DNA of 64,000 nucleotides from Geomonas silvestris. GTDB taxonomy: Bacteria; Desulfobacterota; Desulfuromonadia; Geobacterales; Geobacteraceae. Both the position numbers and the translations under genes were made by a program. Shown here in pieces: positions 9,510 through 18,117 of the stretch. The stretch is from positions 124,001 through 188,000 of the forward strand of contig NZ_BLXX01000002.1 in NCBI RefSeq assembly GCF_014193515.1, given 5' to 3'. How positions within the stretch are numbered: position 1 is the stretch's first letter; the number at the start of each line of letters is the position of its first letter. The notes under the pieces were generated by a model. The model made no database searches, had not been told where the DNA came from, and saw only the letters and a program-made list of their open reading frames with translations.

Positions 9510-9609
9510 CCCCTCCCTCGACGGGAGGGGGCCGGGGGATGGGTGAAGCCGCCATCAGCAATGATGTGGCACCTTCCCCCTCACCCTGTCCCGCAAGGGG
9601 AGAGGGGAC
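9510..9609. repeat. Dispersed palindromic intergenic repeat, family 1 copy A
   Basis: C-rich and G-rich arms (CCCTCCCTCGACGGGAGGGG and CTTCCCCCTCACCC followed by CCCGCAAGGGGAGAGGGG) form an imperfect inverted repeat of about 100 bases. Clearly related copies lie at 22645-22761 and 63781-63891. It is probably a non-autonomous, REP- or MITE-like element. The rest of the gap 9377-9774 holds only short direct repeats (for example around 9449-9472) and no gene. Confidence 0.7.
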
Positions 9610-9700
9610 CTCCGTTGAACAGCTCTCCCTGAGTCACTTGAAACACCTGAATCCGTGCCTCCCCCCCTGAAGTCACTGGATCCCCGCAAGCACCTAACAG

Positions 9701-9738
9701 AAGAGGGCCACATTCAACCGAATGTGGCCCTCTTTTTT
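9701..9738. terminator. Bidirectional terminator between convergent surface-protein genes
   Basis: AAGAGGGCCACATTC and GAATGTGGCCCTCTT form a perfect 15-bp stem with loop AACC. It is flanked by T-runs in both readings and lies between the convergent genes ending at 9376 and 9775. Confidence 0.9.
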
Positions 9739-9774
9739 GGTCCTTCGTGGTGGCACCGGCGGCCGCGCATCGCC

Positions 9775-12700
9775 TCAGCGCAGCATCACCTTGTAGTTGA
9801 TGGTGAACCGCGCCCCGCTTGGGTTCATGGTGCCGGCCATGGGGATCTGCCAGTTAGTCACCAGCCCGTCGTAACCGGCCGGTGCGCCGCCGGCGCCCGA
9901 CGTGGGCACATACCCCCAGGTGGCGCCGCCGTCCTTCGAGTAGACCGGCGTCCCCAGGGTGAGCCCCGAAGCCGGGCTCCCCTCGGCGAACTGGAACGGG
10001 ACCCCGACACCGTAGGCGTTGAGGCTCCAGTAGGAATAGGGGCTCAGGACGTCGGTCAAGACGACGCCGGTCGCATACCCGGAACTGGGGTTACTGATAA
10101 CCTCGCTGTAGGTGATGAGCTGCCCGGGCGCCGCGGCGGTCGGCGTCACGGTCTTGGTGACCCCGAGGACCGGCGCCGGCGTGACGATGAGGGTCGCCGA
10201 GGCCGCGCTGCCGGTTCCCGCGTTCCCCGTCGTGATGGCGCCGGTAGTGTCCAGGTAGCTCCCCGCGCTCGCGCTGGTCACGTTGACGGTCACCGTGCAG
10301 CTCCCGTTGCCGGGGATGGTCGCGCCGGAGAGCGCCAGCGAGCTCCCGCCGTTTGCCGCCGCCACGCTGCCGCTGATGCAGGTGGTGGCCCCGGAGGCCG
10401 AGCCCGTGTTCACCAGCCCCGCGGGGTAGCTGTCGGAGAAGGCCGCCCCGGTTATCGCGATGCTGTTGGGGTTACCGAGGCTCACCGTAAGCTGCGTTAC
10501 GTTGTTGAGCAGGATCAGCGCCGGGTTGAAGCTGACGCTCGCGCTCGGTGGCTGCAGCACGTTGAGGGTCGCCGAGGCGGCACTCCCCGTGCCGGCATTG
10601 CCGGTGGTGATGGTCCCGGTGCTGCTCAGGTAGCTCCCCGCGGCTGCCGCGGTCACGGTGACGGTCACCGTGCAGCTGCCGTTGGCGGGGATGCTGGCCC
10701 CGGAGAGCGCGAGCGAACTCCCGTTGTCGGCGGCAACTACCGTCGCGCCGTTGCAGGTGGTGGCGGCTCCGGCACTCGCCGCGTTGACAAGCCCCGTGGG
10801 GTAAGTGTCGGTGAAGGCCGCGCCCGTGATGGCCACGGAGTTCGGGTTGTTCAGGGTCACCTTGAGGAGCGAGCTGCCGCCTACCCCGATCTGGTTCGGC
10901 GTGAAGGCGAGGACCGCGCTCGGGGAGGTCATGGGGGCGACCGTCAGTACCCCGCTCGCCGTCGCCGAGGTCTGCGCGTTGGAGCTCGTCACCGTGGAGG
11001 TGGTGTTGGTGTAGGTCCCTATGGTGGGGGCGGAGACCCCGACCGCCAGGGTGCAGCTGCCGCCGGCCGGGATACTGCCGCCGGTAAGCGAGAAGGAGTA
11101 CTTGTTGGCGGCGATCACCGCCGTGCCGCCGCAGCTGTTACTGAGGGTGCCCCCCGTCGCCACCACCATCTGCCCCGGCGAGGTCGGGAAGCTGTCCGAG
11201 ATGGCCACGCCGGTGAGGGCGCTGGACCCGGGGTTGCTGAGGGTGACGCTTAAGGTCGCGGTGCCGTTCACCACCACCTGGTTGGGGGTGAAGCTCTTCT
11301 GTACGGTGGGGGCGGGCAAAAGCGTGGTGGTCAGGGTGGCGCCCGCTGCCGCGGCGCTCCCCGCGTTGCCGGTCGTGACCGTGCCGGTGGAGTTCGGGTA
11401 GCTCCCCGCCGCGGCGCTGGTGACCCTGACGGTCACGGTGCAGGAACCGTTGGCCGGGATGGTGGCCCCGGAAAGGGTGAGGAGGTCGTCGCCGTCCGCG
11501 GCAGCCACCGTCGCCCCGCTGCAGGTGGTGCTCACCGAGGAGGGGGTGAGGTTCACGAGCCCCGCGGGGTAGTTGTCGGTGAACGCGGCACCGCTGATGG
11601 CGGTCGAGTTCGGGTTACTGAGGGTCACGGTCATGAGCAAGCCGGTGTTCACCAGGACCGAGGCCGGGGCAAAGCTGAGGGCGACGCTCGGGGCGCTCAG
11701 GACGGCGAGGGTGGCGCTCGCTGCCGCGGCGGTTTCGGCATTGCCGCTGGCCACCGCCCCGGTCGAGTTGAGGTAGCTCCCCGCACTCGCACTCGTCACG
11801 TTGACGGTGACCGTGCAGCTGCTGCTCGCCGGGATGCTGGCGCCCGAGAGGGAGAGCGAGCTCCCGCCGTTTGCCGCCGTCACCGTGCCGCCCGGGCAGC
11901 TGGTGGCGCCCCCGGCCGCCGCGGCATTGACGAGCCCCGAGGGGTAGCTGTCGCTTAAAGAGACCCCGGTCACCGTGGTGGCGCTGTTGTTGGTGAGCGT
12001 GATGGTCTGCAGCGAGTTCGAGTTGACCGGGACCTGCGCCGGGGTGAACGACTTCACCACCGTGGGTGCGGCGAGCCGGGTGGTGGTGAGGGTCGCGCTT
12101 GCCGTCGCGGCGCTCCCCGCGTTCGCGGTTCCGATCGGCCCGGTGGAGTTGAGGTAGCTCCCGGCAGTCGCCGAGCTGACGTTGACCGTGACGCTGCAGG
12201 TCCCCCCAGCCGGGATGCTGGCTCCCGAGAGTGCCAGGGAAGTGCCGCCGTTGGTCGCGCTCACGGTCCCCCCGCTGCAGCTGGTCGCGGCGGCGGCACT
12301 CGCCGTGTTCACCAGGTTCGCCGGGTAGCTGTCGCTGAAGGAGACCCCGGTGATGGCGGTGCTGGTGTTCGGGTTGCTGAGCGTGACGGTGAGCTGGGAG
12401 GTGCTGTTCACCAAGAGTGAGGCGGGCGAAAAGCTCATGGTTGCCACAGGGGGAGCCATCACCAGGAGGGTTCCGCTCGCCGCGGCCGCGCTCCCCGCGT
12501 TGCCGGTGGTCACGGTCTCGGTGGAATCGGTGTAGTTGCCGGCTGCCGTCGGGGTTAGGTTCACCGTGACCGTGCAGCTCCCGTTGGCCGGGATGCTGCC
12601 GCCTGCCAGGGAGAGCGAGCTGCCGCCGTTAACCGCGGTCACCGTACCGCCGCAGGTCGTACTCCCCGAGGCGCTCGCCGCGTTGACCAGGCCGGAGGGG

Positions 12701-15700
12701 TAGCTGTCGGTGAAGGCGACCCCGGTGACCGCCACCGCGTTGGGGTTACTGAGGGTCACGCTCAGCTGGGAGTTCGAGCCAAGGACGATGCTCGCCGGGG
12801 TGAAGGCGAGGGCCACGGTGGGGGGCTGCGGTCCGTTCAAAGAGGCGGTTGCCGCCGCGCCGGTTCCCGCGTTACTGCTGCTGATCGGCCCGGTGCTGTC
12901 GGTGAAGGCGCCGGTTGCCGTGACGGTCACGTTGATGGTGACGGTGCAGGAGCCGCCGGCCGGGATGGTGGCGCCGGAAAGGGCGAGCGAGCTGCCGTTG
13001 TTGGCCGCGGTTACCGTACCGCCGCAGCTGCTGGTTCCCGACGCCGAGGCGGTGTTCACCAGGTTCGCGGGATAGCTGTCGGTGAAGGCAGCCCCGGTGA
13101 TGGCCACCGTGTTCGGGTTCGAGAGGGTCACCTTGAGCTGCGAGACCCCTCCGATACCGATACTGCTCGGGGTGAAAAGGAGCGCGGCGGTCGGGGGGGC
13201 CATGACGGTGAGTGTTGCCGAGGCCGCCGTCGCGGTCCCGGCGTTTATGGTAGAGACGGGTCCGGTCGAGTTGGCGTAGACGCCGGCAGAGGCCGAGGTG
13301 GTGGTCACCGTGACGGTACAGCTGCCGCTTGCCGGGATGATGGCCCCGGTGAGCGACAGCGAGTTGCCGTTGTCGGCGGCGACGACGGTGCCGCCGGTGC
13401 AGGTGGTACTTTCCGCGGCGTTGGCCGCGTTCACCAGCCCGGCAGTGTAGGTATCCGTGAAGGAGACCCCGGTGATGGCGGTCGTGTTCGGGTTGCTGAG
13501 CGTCACCTTGTAGACCGAGCCCGCGCCGGGAAGTACCGTGGCCGGGGTGTAGCTCGCGCTCACCGTGGGGGGCTGCAGCACCGTGAGGGTGGCCGAGGCG
13601 GAGCTGCCGGTCCCGGCGTTGCCGGTAGTGACCGTCCCGGAGGGGTCGCTGTAACTCCCCGCGGCTGCCGAGGTGACGTTGACCGTGACTGTGCAGCTGC
13701 CGTTCGCCGGGATGGTGGCACCCGAAAGCGACAGCGAGTTGCCGCCGTCGGCCGCCGTCACCGTCCCGCCGGTGCAGGTGGTGCTCTCCGAGGCGTTGGC
13801 CGTGTTGAGCAGCCCCGCGGTGTAGGTATCGCTGAAGGCGGCGCCGGTGATGGGGGCCGCGTTGGGGTTCGTGATGGTGATGGTCGCCACCGAGGTGCCG
13901 TTCACCCCGATCTGGTTCGGCGTGAAGCTCTTGGTGATGGTGGGGGGAGCCATCGCCACCAGGGTCCCGGAAGCAGCGGCACCGGTCCCTACGTTGGTTG
14001 TCGTGATCGACCCGGTCGAGTTGAGGTAGGACCCTGCCGTGTTGCTCGTGGTGTTGACGGTGACGGTGCAGCTCCCGTTCGCCGGAATGGTGCCGCCGGT
14101 CAGTTTCAGCGAGGTGCCGCCGTTGGCCGCGGTCACCGTGCCGCCGCAGGTGGTGGCGCGCGCCGCCGAGGCGGTGTTGACCAGGTTCGTGGGGTAGTTG
14201 TCGGTGAAGGCGACCCCGGTCGCGGCGACGTTGTTCGGGTTATTGAGGGTCACGGTGAGCAGCGAGGTGCTGCCGCGCGGCACCGAGGCCGGCGTGAAGG
14301 TCTTGGTCGCCACCGGCGGGGCGTAGACCGTGATGGTGGAGCTGGCGCTGTCGTTGTTCGGATAGTAGTCGGTGACGGCACCCGGCTTGACCATGGTCGC
14401 GGTGTTGGTGAGCTGGCCGCCGGGCGGCGCCGCGTTCACCGTGGCGTTCAGGGTGTAGAGTACCCCGCCGTTTTTAGGGAGGTTCGCCGTACTGTTCAGG
14501 TTCCCGGTCCCCGAGGTGGCAGCGCAACTGGTCCCCGCCGGCGAGCCGCTTAGTACCGAGCAGGTCCAGTTCCCCGGGGTGAGGTAGGAGGGCATGGTGT
14601 CCTGCACCCCTACCCCGGTCGCCGTGATGGCGTTGGGGCCGTAGTTGCGCACGTTCAGCTGGTACTGGAAGGAGCCCCCCACCAGTGCGCTCGTGATCGC
14701 CGTGCTGGTGCCGGTGGCGACCGCGGTCTTGGTGACCCCCAGGTCGATCGAGGTGCTCTGGTTGATGGTGGTGATCAGGAGGTTCCTGATCTCGTGGTAG
14801 TTGGTGCTCGCCCCGGTGCTGGCCCCGAAGCCGACCTGGAGCTGCTGCGAGGCCGAGATGGCGGGGAGCGCCTGGTTGCTGATCATCTGCACCGGGGTGG
14901 TGTTGTAGCCGAACTGGATCCAGGCGTTGAGGACCGGGTTGGGGGCCGGCGAGATCGAGATGATCACCTTGCGGTAGTTGCTGCTGGTCTGCACCGGGCG
15001 GGTGGTCCCGCTGTAGCCGAGGGCGCCGTTATTCGAGGAGGTCGCGATCCAGGGGTAGGAGGTGCTCCCGGCGGTGGAGCCGGTGGCGCCCCCTCCGAAG
15101 CCGGCCACCGAACCGCGCACGGTCATGGTGTTGGCGGTCTGCCCCGGCCCCAGGTAGCGCCCTTCGGTGCCGGAGGCGAAGTTGCCGAACTCGTCGACCC
15201 CGATGCCGACGTAGCCGCCGCTCACCCCGGGGACCGCCGGGTTCACGGTCGGGGGGAGCTTCTGGGCGTAGCCCAGCGACCCGCCGAAGGCCCCGATGTT
15301 GAAGGCGGGGACCCCGGCGTCGAAGAGGAAGACCGAGTAGCCGTCCGCGCCGGTGCCGCCCCAGGTGGCGTAGTCGAACTGGACCAGGAGCCCCGAGGAG
15401 AGGTCGAAGGTGGTCGAGTTGGTGGCGTAGCCGGTCTGGTTGGTGGAGTTGCTGGTAAGGCGCAGCCAGCCGTCGCCGACCGCGTCGTCCCCGCCGGCGG
15501 TGTTGCCGGTTCCGGTGAGGCGCGCCGTGGTGGGGTTGCCGCCCAGGGTCCAGCCGGCGGCGTTATTGTCCGTCATCGGCGCGTTGATGATGATATAGCC
15601 GTAGGCAGAGGCGGAGAAGGCGAAACACAGGGCGAGTGCGAGCAGCCAGGCGAAGAGCGACCTGATCCGGCTGCTGCCAATGGTGTTGGCAAGCGGAGGT

Positions 15701-15726
15701 GTAACCAGAGACATTCTCATACTCAT
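9775..15726 (-). CDS. Giant exported lectin-like protein with eleven tandem Ig-like repeats
   Basis: The protein has 1983 residues. Three in-frame ATGs (15726, 15720, 15714) are possible starts and none has a strong ribosome site. A signal peptide (LFAWLLALALCFAFSASAYG, near residues 25-44) precedes a region of about 280 residues that looks like an L-type lectin fold (GGDDAVGDGWLRLT, VQFDYATWGGTGADGYSVFL, GIGVDEFGNF). A DUF11 module with two cysteines follows. Then come eleven repeats of about 125 residues, each with FTP, LSNPN, FTDxYPxGLVN, TTCxGGTV and TIPxNGSCTVTVN, matching the DUF11-related repeat family (DUF7933 type). A final DUF11 module ends in the strand FTINYKVMLR. Each repeat carries a conserved cysteine pair that may form a disulfide. 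It is probably a long surface adhesin with a carbohydrate-binding tip; this is an inference. Very high GC makes antisense frames open over most of its length, but those are shadows. Confidence 0.85.
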   Translation of the reverse strand: MSMRMSLVTPPLANTIGSSRIRSLFAWLLALALCFAFSASAYGYIIINAPMTDNNAAGWTLGGNPTTARLTGTGNTAGGDDAVGDGWLRLTSNSTNQTGYATNSTTFDLSSGLLVQFDYATWGGTGADGYSVFLFDAGVPAFNIGAFGGSLGYAQKLPPTVNPAVPGVSGGYVGIGVDEFGNFASGTEGRYLGPGQTANTMTVRGSVAGFGGGATGSTAGSTSYPWIATSSNNGALGYSGTTRPVQTSSNYRKVIISISPAPNPVLNAWIQFGYNTTPVQMISNQALPAISASQQLQVGFGASTGASTNYHEIRNLLITTINQSTSIDLGVTKTAVATGTSTAITSALVGGSFQYQLNVRNYGPNAITATGVGVQDTMPSYLTPGNWTCSVLSGSPAGTSCAATSGTGNLNSTANLPKNGGVLYTLNATVNAAPPGGQLTNTATMVKPGAVTDYYPNNDSASSTITVYAPPVATKTFTPASVPRGSTSLLTVTLNNPNNVAATGVAFTDNYPTNLVNTASAARATTCGGTVTAANGGTSLKLTGGTIPANGSCTVTVNTTSNTAGSYLNSTGSITTTNVGTGAAASGTLVAMAPPTITKSFTPNQIGVNGTSVATITITNPNAAPITGAAFSDTYTAGLLNTANASESTTCTGGTVTAADGGNSLSLSGATIPANGSCTVTVNVTSAAAGSYSDPSGTVTTGNAGTGSSASATLTVLQPPTVSASYTPATVLPGAGSVYKVTLSNPNTTAITGVSFTDTYTAGLVNAANAAESTTCTGGTVVAADNGNSLSLTGAIIPASGSCTVTVTTTSASAGVYANSTGPVSTINAGTATAASATLTVMAPPTAALLFTPSSIGIGGVSQLKVTLSNPNTVAITGAAFTDSYPANLVNTASASGTSSCGGTVTAANNGSSLALSGATIPAGGSCTVTINVTVTATGAFTDSTGPISSSNAGTGAAATASLNGPQPPTVALAFTPASIVLGSNSQLSVTLSNPNAVAVTGVAFTDSYPSGLVNAASASGSTTCGGTVTAVNGGSSLSLAGGSIPANGSCTVTVNLTPTAAGNYTDSTETVTTGNAGSAAAASGTLLVMAPPVATMSFSPASLLVNSTSQLTVTLSNPNTSTAITGVSFSDSYPANLVNTASAAAATSCSGGTVSATNGGTSLALSGASIPAGGTCSVTVNVSSATAGSYLNSTGPIGTANAGSAATASATLTTTRLAAPTVVKSFTPAQVPVNSNSLQTITLTNNSATTVTGVSLSDSYPSGLVNAAAAGGATSCPGGTVTAANGGSSLSLSGASIPASSSCTVTVNVTSASAGSYLNSTGAVASGNAETAAAASATLAVLSAPSVALSFAPASVLVNTGLLMTVTLSNPNSTAISGAAFTDNYPAGLVNLTPSSVSTTCSGATVAAADGDDLLTLSGATIPANGSCTVTVRVTSAAAGSYPNSTGTVTTGNAGSAAAAGATLTTTLLPAPTVQKSFTPNQVVVNGTATLSVTLSNPGSSALTGVAISDSFPTSPGQMVVATGGTLSNSCGGTAVIAANKYSFSLTGGSIPAGGSCTLAVGVSAPTIGTYTNTTSTVTSSNAQTSATASGVLTVAPMTSPSAVLAFTPNQIGVGGSSLLKVTLNNPNSVAITGAAFTDTYPTGLVNAASAGAATTCNGATVVAADNGSSLALSGASIPANGSCTVTVTVTAAAAGSYLSSTGTITTGNAGTGSAASATLNVLQPPSASVSFNPALILLNNVTQLTVSLGNPNSIAITGAAFSDSYPAGLVNTGSASGATTCISGSVAAANGGSSLALSGATIPGNGSCTVTVNVTSASAGSYLDTTGAITTGNAGTGSAASATLIVTPAPVLGVTKTVTPTAAAPGQLITYSEVISNPSSGYATGVVLTDVLSPYSYWSLNAYGVGVPFQFAEGSPASGLTLGTPVYSKDGGATWGYVPTSGAGGAPAGYDGLVTNWQIPMAGTMNPSGARFTINYKVMLR
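10177..14322 (-). repeat. Eleven tandem ~375-bp coding repeats in the giant lectin-like gene
   Basis: Eleven units encode the pattern PPxxxxxFTPxx...GSCTVTVN...AGSYxxSTG. The period is about 124-126 codons. Units differ by many substitutions, so the array is old or actively diverging rather than freshly amplified. Long direct repeats like this are prone to unit gain and loss. Confidence 0.85.
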
Positions 15727-16094
15727 AGAACTTCAGTAGTGTGCATGTCGTTACACACCAGGTGAAACGAGGCAGACCACCGCTTGGACCTACGCGGTTC
15801 CGACAACGTCTGCGCAGTTAATCCGATTTGAAGCGCCTCTAGCTGATTAGAATGAGGAGCCGTGAAGATATCAGGAAAAGCACTGTGCTACAATCGAAAA
15901 TTACTGTGACTCCAACAACTTTCCTCGATACAGCTTGCAATGGATGAACTACAGGCATCCTCGCTGGATTTCCTGTCCTGCTTCAGAAACGGCCGAGGGA
16001 ATCTCGAAGAAAGAAGTACCCGGCAGTAAGCCCTGGCCCGCGCATCATTTGGGAGCCCCACCGGAAAAAAAACGGCACCCCTTGCAACTAATGC
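15727..16094. other. Gene-free stretch with a structured leader candidate
   Basis: No convincing gene is seen. On the minus strand, which would be the leader of the lectin-like gene, GCAGAC (15772-15777) and GTCTGC (15808-15813) pair around an inner ACCGC/GCGGT stem, giving a 42-base hairpin. No known riboswitch class was recognised. Confidence 0.3.
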
Positions 16095-16123
16095 TTGCAA
16101 TCCGTTTCGAAACTTGCTATACG
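16095..16123 (+). promoter_or_regulatory. Sigma-70 promoter of tRNA-Pro
   Basis: TTGCAA at 16095-16100, a 17-base spacer and TATACG at 16118-16123 lie 36 bases before the mature tRNA. Confidence 0.65.
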
Positions 16124-16159
16124 TGTCCATCTGGTTGGCCCGCCAGACGAAGTACTCGC

Positions 16160-16236
16160 CGGAATGTAGCGCAGCCTGGTAGCGCACCTGCTTCGGGAGC
16201 AGGGGGTCGGAGGTTCGAATCCTCTCATTCCGACCA
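16160..16236 (+). tRNA. tRNA-Pro(CGG)
   Basis: This is a 77-nt cloverleaf. The acceptor arm CGGAATG (16160-16166) pairs with CATTCCG (16226-16232), with discriminator A and an encoded CCA end. The anticodon arm is CCTGC-TTCGGGA-GCAGG with anticodon CGG, and the T arm contains TTCGAAT. A terminator follows. Two partial copies of this tRNA lie downstream at 17770-17836 and 18967-19008, so its 3' end has served as an integration site. Confidence 0.95.
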
Positions 16237-16247
16237 TTACAAATCAA

Positions 16248-16280
16248 GGTCTTTGGAGAAATCCAAGGACCTTTTTGTTT
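16248..16280 (+). terminator. Terminator after tRNA-Pro
   Basis: GGTCTTTGGA and TCCAAGGACC form a 10-bp stem with loop GAAA, followed by TTTTTGTTT. The CCATT..AAAtCAA flank is shared with the two tRNA remnants downstream. Confidence 0.85.
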
Positions 16281-16473
16281 ATCTATTCCGGTCCATCCTG
16301 TCCTGTTCCGGTACCGGAGCTATCGCCCCACCTCGTTTAGCACGACCCATAGCAATTTTTTCTTTCTTCGAACCCTTGGACCTCCTGGCTAGTGCAGGGG
16401 TAATCCCTCCGGTTCTTCCGGTACGCCTCCGTTACACTTGCCCTACTTCCCATCACTAACCCATCGGAACGTT

Positions 16474-16602
16474 TTAAACATTCCTGCCTGGTTGCTGTAG
16501 CACGAAAAGAATTCCCCTACCTGCTTCCATGGTGATTACGAACACTGCCTCCGAAAGGTTAACGGTGCTAGAAAGGCGGGTAACTATCTCTTTTTGTTGC
16601 AT
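16474..16602 (-). CDS. Possible 42-residue small protein
   Basis: ATG at 16602 is preceded by AAGGAG at a spacing of seven bases, one of the better ribosome sites in the region. The frame runs 42 codons to TAA. The peptide begins MQQKEIVTRLSSTVNLSEAV and ends with ILFVLQQPGRNV. No family is recognised and no promoter or terminator was identified, so it could be chance or a relic carried by the inserted segment. The rest of 16281-17049 shows no gene. Confidence 0.35.
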   Translation of the reverse strand: MQQKEIVTRLSSTVNLSEAVFVITMEAGRGILFVLQQPGRNV

Positions 16603-17049
16603 ACTGGCTCCTTCTGTGGCAGATAGTGGACAAAAAAACCCCCAATAGCCGATATGGACAAAGGGGCTGGAAACCGCAACTACCTTTATATAAAATTTGT
16701 GCACCGCCCCGGCGCTCTCCCCCTCTTTCACCTGTCACCGTGGAACTGATACCTCGAGGTCAGAACAAGGCAAAGGGCCACGCATGACACAGGTTCAGGC
16801 CAGCACTGTCATAGCTTACGGCCTTGAACACATAGGAGGGTGCAAGTCTTTCGTCTCAAACACCAATCCTCGGACCTTCTGTCCATCCGCCACAGTCGAA
16901 ATGCTGCTCTCCTTGTGTCGACATTCCTTACAAAGCATCATAAATCTTGTCGATTCTCCTTACACTCTACATTCTCTTTAACCATTGCCAGAGGATGCCC
17001 GGGCCTAGAAATTACTGAAAAATTGAGCACTTCGAAAACACCCTATTCT

Positions 17050-17064
17050 TGGCACAAAGAGTGC
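17050..17064 (+). promoter_or_regulatory. Sigma-54 promoter of the PEP-CTERM gene
   Basis: TGGCAC-AAAGA-GTGC has GG and GC exactly 12 bases apart, as sigma-54 requires (consensus TGGCAC-N5-TTGC, one mismatch). It sits about 58 bases before the start codon. The inverted pair TTGAGCACT (17023-17031) and AGTGCTCAA overlaps it and could be an operator. Confidence 0.6.
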
Positions 17065-17121
17065 TCAATCTTTAACACCAATATCTTTCTGCAGGACCAA
17101 ACGCAGCTCAGGGAGAAAAAA

Positions 17122-17769
17122 ATGAAAAAATTCGTTGCGGTGCTGGTTGGCGGCATGGTGTTTGGATTGGCCGGAATGGCTTCCGCCTATACCCTTAACT
17201 ACAACTACCAACTTGACGGAAACGGTGGCATGACCTCTCCGTACGCGTCGGTCTTGGTGGAAACGTTCGACGCAGGCGACACTTTAAATCTGACCTTATC
17301 AGGCGATTTCAACATCGTTCAAGGTAACGCGTCAGGCCTGCATGCCGCACCTACGGGTCCCAGCGGGCAAGACCAGACTAATTACCTGACCGTCCCCAAT
17401 GCTCGGAGTACTGGTTCCACCTTTGCAACTGGATTTGGCACTGCGAATTATCTTGGCCTCTGGTGGGGTTCCATAGATGTCTATAACACATTTAACTTCT
17501 ACAATAACAACGTCTTGGTGCAGTCCTTCACCGGATCCCAAGTTTCAACCTTGGCAAACGGCAGTTGGACAAACCCAGCAACTAACAAATACGTGAACAT
17601 CCTCGACCTGCCGGATTTCGACAAAATCGAGTTCGTCAGCACTCAGTATGCCTTTGAAACTGACAATATCGCTGTAGGCACCGTTGTGCCCGAACCGGGC
17701 ACCATGATGCTTTTGGGCGCCGGCTTCCTCGGCCTCGCCATCTTCGTCAAGCGCCGTAAATCTGCCTGA
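17122..17769 (+). CDS. PEP-CTERM-sorted exported protein
   Basis: The protein has 215 residues. The start is ATG at 17122, preceded by AGGGAG; the frame is open earlier but without a signal sequence. A signal peptide (MKKFVAVLVGGMVFGLAGMA, cleavage at SAYT) is followed by a beta-rich body (TFDLS-like strands, DNIAVG). The classic C-terminal sorting tail is VPEPG, a hydrophobic helix (TMMLLGAGFLGLAIFV) and KRRKSA. PEP-CTERM proteins are cleaved by an exosortase and are usually tied to exopolysaccharide; no exosortase is in this window. The stop codon TGA is directly joined to a tRNA-Pro remnant. Base composition is clearly more AT-rich than the flanking genes, which supports lateral arrival. 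A sigma-54 promoter lies upstream. Confidence 0.9.
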   Translation: MKKFVAVLVGGMVFGLAGMASAYTLNYNYQLDGNGGMTSPYASVLVETFDAGDTLNLTLSGDFNIVQGNASGLHAAPTGPSGQDQTNYLTVPNARSTGSTFATGFGTANYLGLWWGSIDVYNTFNFYNNNVLVQSFTGSQVSTLANGSWTNPATNKYVNILDLPDFDKIEFVSTQYAFETDNIAVGTVVPEPGTMMLLGAGFLGLAIFVKRRKSA

Positions 17770-17836
17770 TAGCGAGCCTGGTAGCGCACCTGCTTCGGGA
17801 GCAGGGGGGGAGTTTCGAATCCTCTCATTCCGACCA
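17770..17836 (+). pseudogene. Truncated tRNA-Pro copy (integration scar 1)
   Basis: The stretch matches tRNA-Pro from TAGCG of the D-arm side to the encoded CCA. It lacks the 5' acceptor strand, one base in the D region and bases in the variable/T region, and the T stem has a mismatch. The last 23 bases to CCA are identical to the intact tRNA. It starts directly after the stop of the PEP-CTERM gene. It cannot form an acceptor stem, so it is not functional. Confidence 0.85.
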
Positions 17837-17848
17837 TTTTAAAGCAAA

Positions 17849-17877
17849 GGCCCCTGGAGAGACCCAGGGGCCTTTTT
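17849..17877 (+). terminator. Terminator after tRNA remnant 1
   Basis: GGCCCCTGG and CCCAGGGGCC with a GAGAGA-type loop are followed by TTTTT. The placement relative to CCA is the same as at the intact tRNA-Pro, so tRNA end and terminator were duplicated together. It would also end the PEP-CTERM transcript. Confidence 0.85.
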
Positions 17878-18017
17878 CGTTTTGAGTTGCAACACCCCTG
17901 CCACTTGGGGCACGCCTTTCCTTGCTCATCAGCAAGGAACGCGCCACGTCCCTCCCCCATCGCCGCCCGGGCTGCCATATTCCCGAGTCTGTCCTTCCAA
18001 GAGACGCCACTTTTAAG

Positions 18018-18046
18018 TTGCAACCCACCAAATTCGACTGTATATG
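18018..18046 (+). promoter_or_regulatory. Sigma-70-like promoter of the FkbM gene
   Basis: TTGCAA at 18018-18023, a 17-base spacer and TATATG at 18041-18046 sit 72 bases before the start codon in AT-rich DNA. Confidence 0.5.
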
Positions 18047-18117
18047 AATTAATTACTACTTTTAAAAGAAAGCGACTGGCCGCTGTTGTGACAACCTGGT
18101 CTGACTTGGGAGAGTTG

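Noticed and set aside
9655-11253. Plus-strand frame of 532 codons opposite the giant repeat gene
   Set aside because: Arg/Gly-rich translation repeating with the period of the coding repeats on the other strand; shadow.
10177-14322. CRISPR-like array because of regular repeats
   Set aside because: The period is about 375 bp, units are diverged and coding, and there are no short identical repeats with unique spacers.
14794-15765. Plus-strand frame of 323 codons opposite the lectin-like head
   Set aside because: Gly/Val/Arg-rich composition without motifs; the minus strand carries the signal peptide and lectin-like region.
15888-16247. Minus-strand frame of 119 codons over tRNA-Pro
   Set aside because: It is the antisense translation of the tRNA and its flank (the NERIRTSDPLLPKQ pattern is a well-known false call over such tRNAs).
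16760-17040. Cyclic-di-GMP riboswitch upstream of the PEP-CTERM gene
   Set aside because: Only isolated words resembling the motif; the conserved core and pairing stems were not found.
17770-17836. Second functional tRNA-Pro
   Set aside because: The 5' acceptor strand is missing and the T stem is broken, so no cloverleaf can form.
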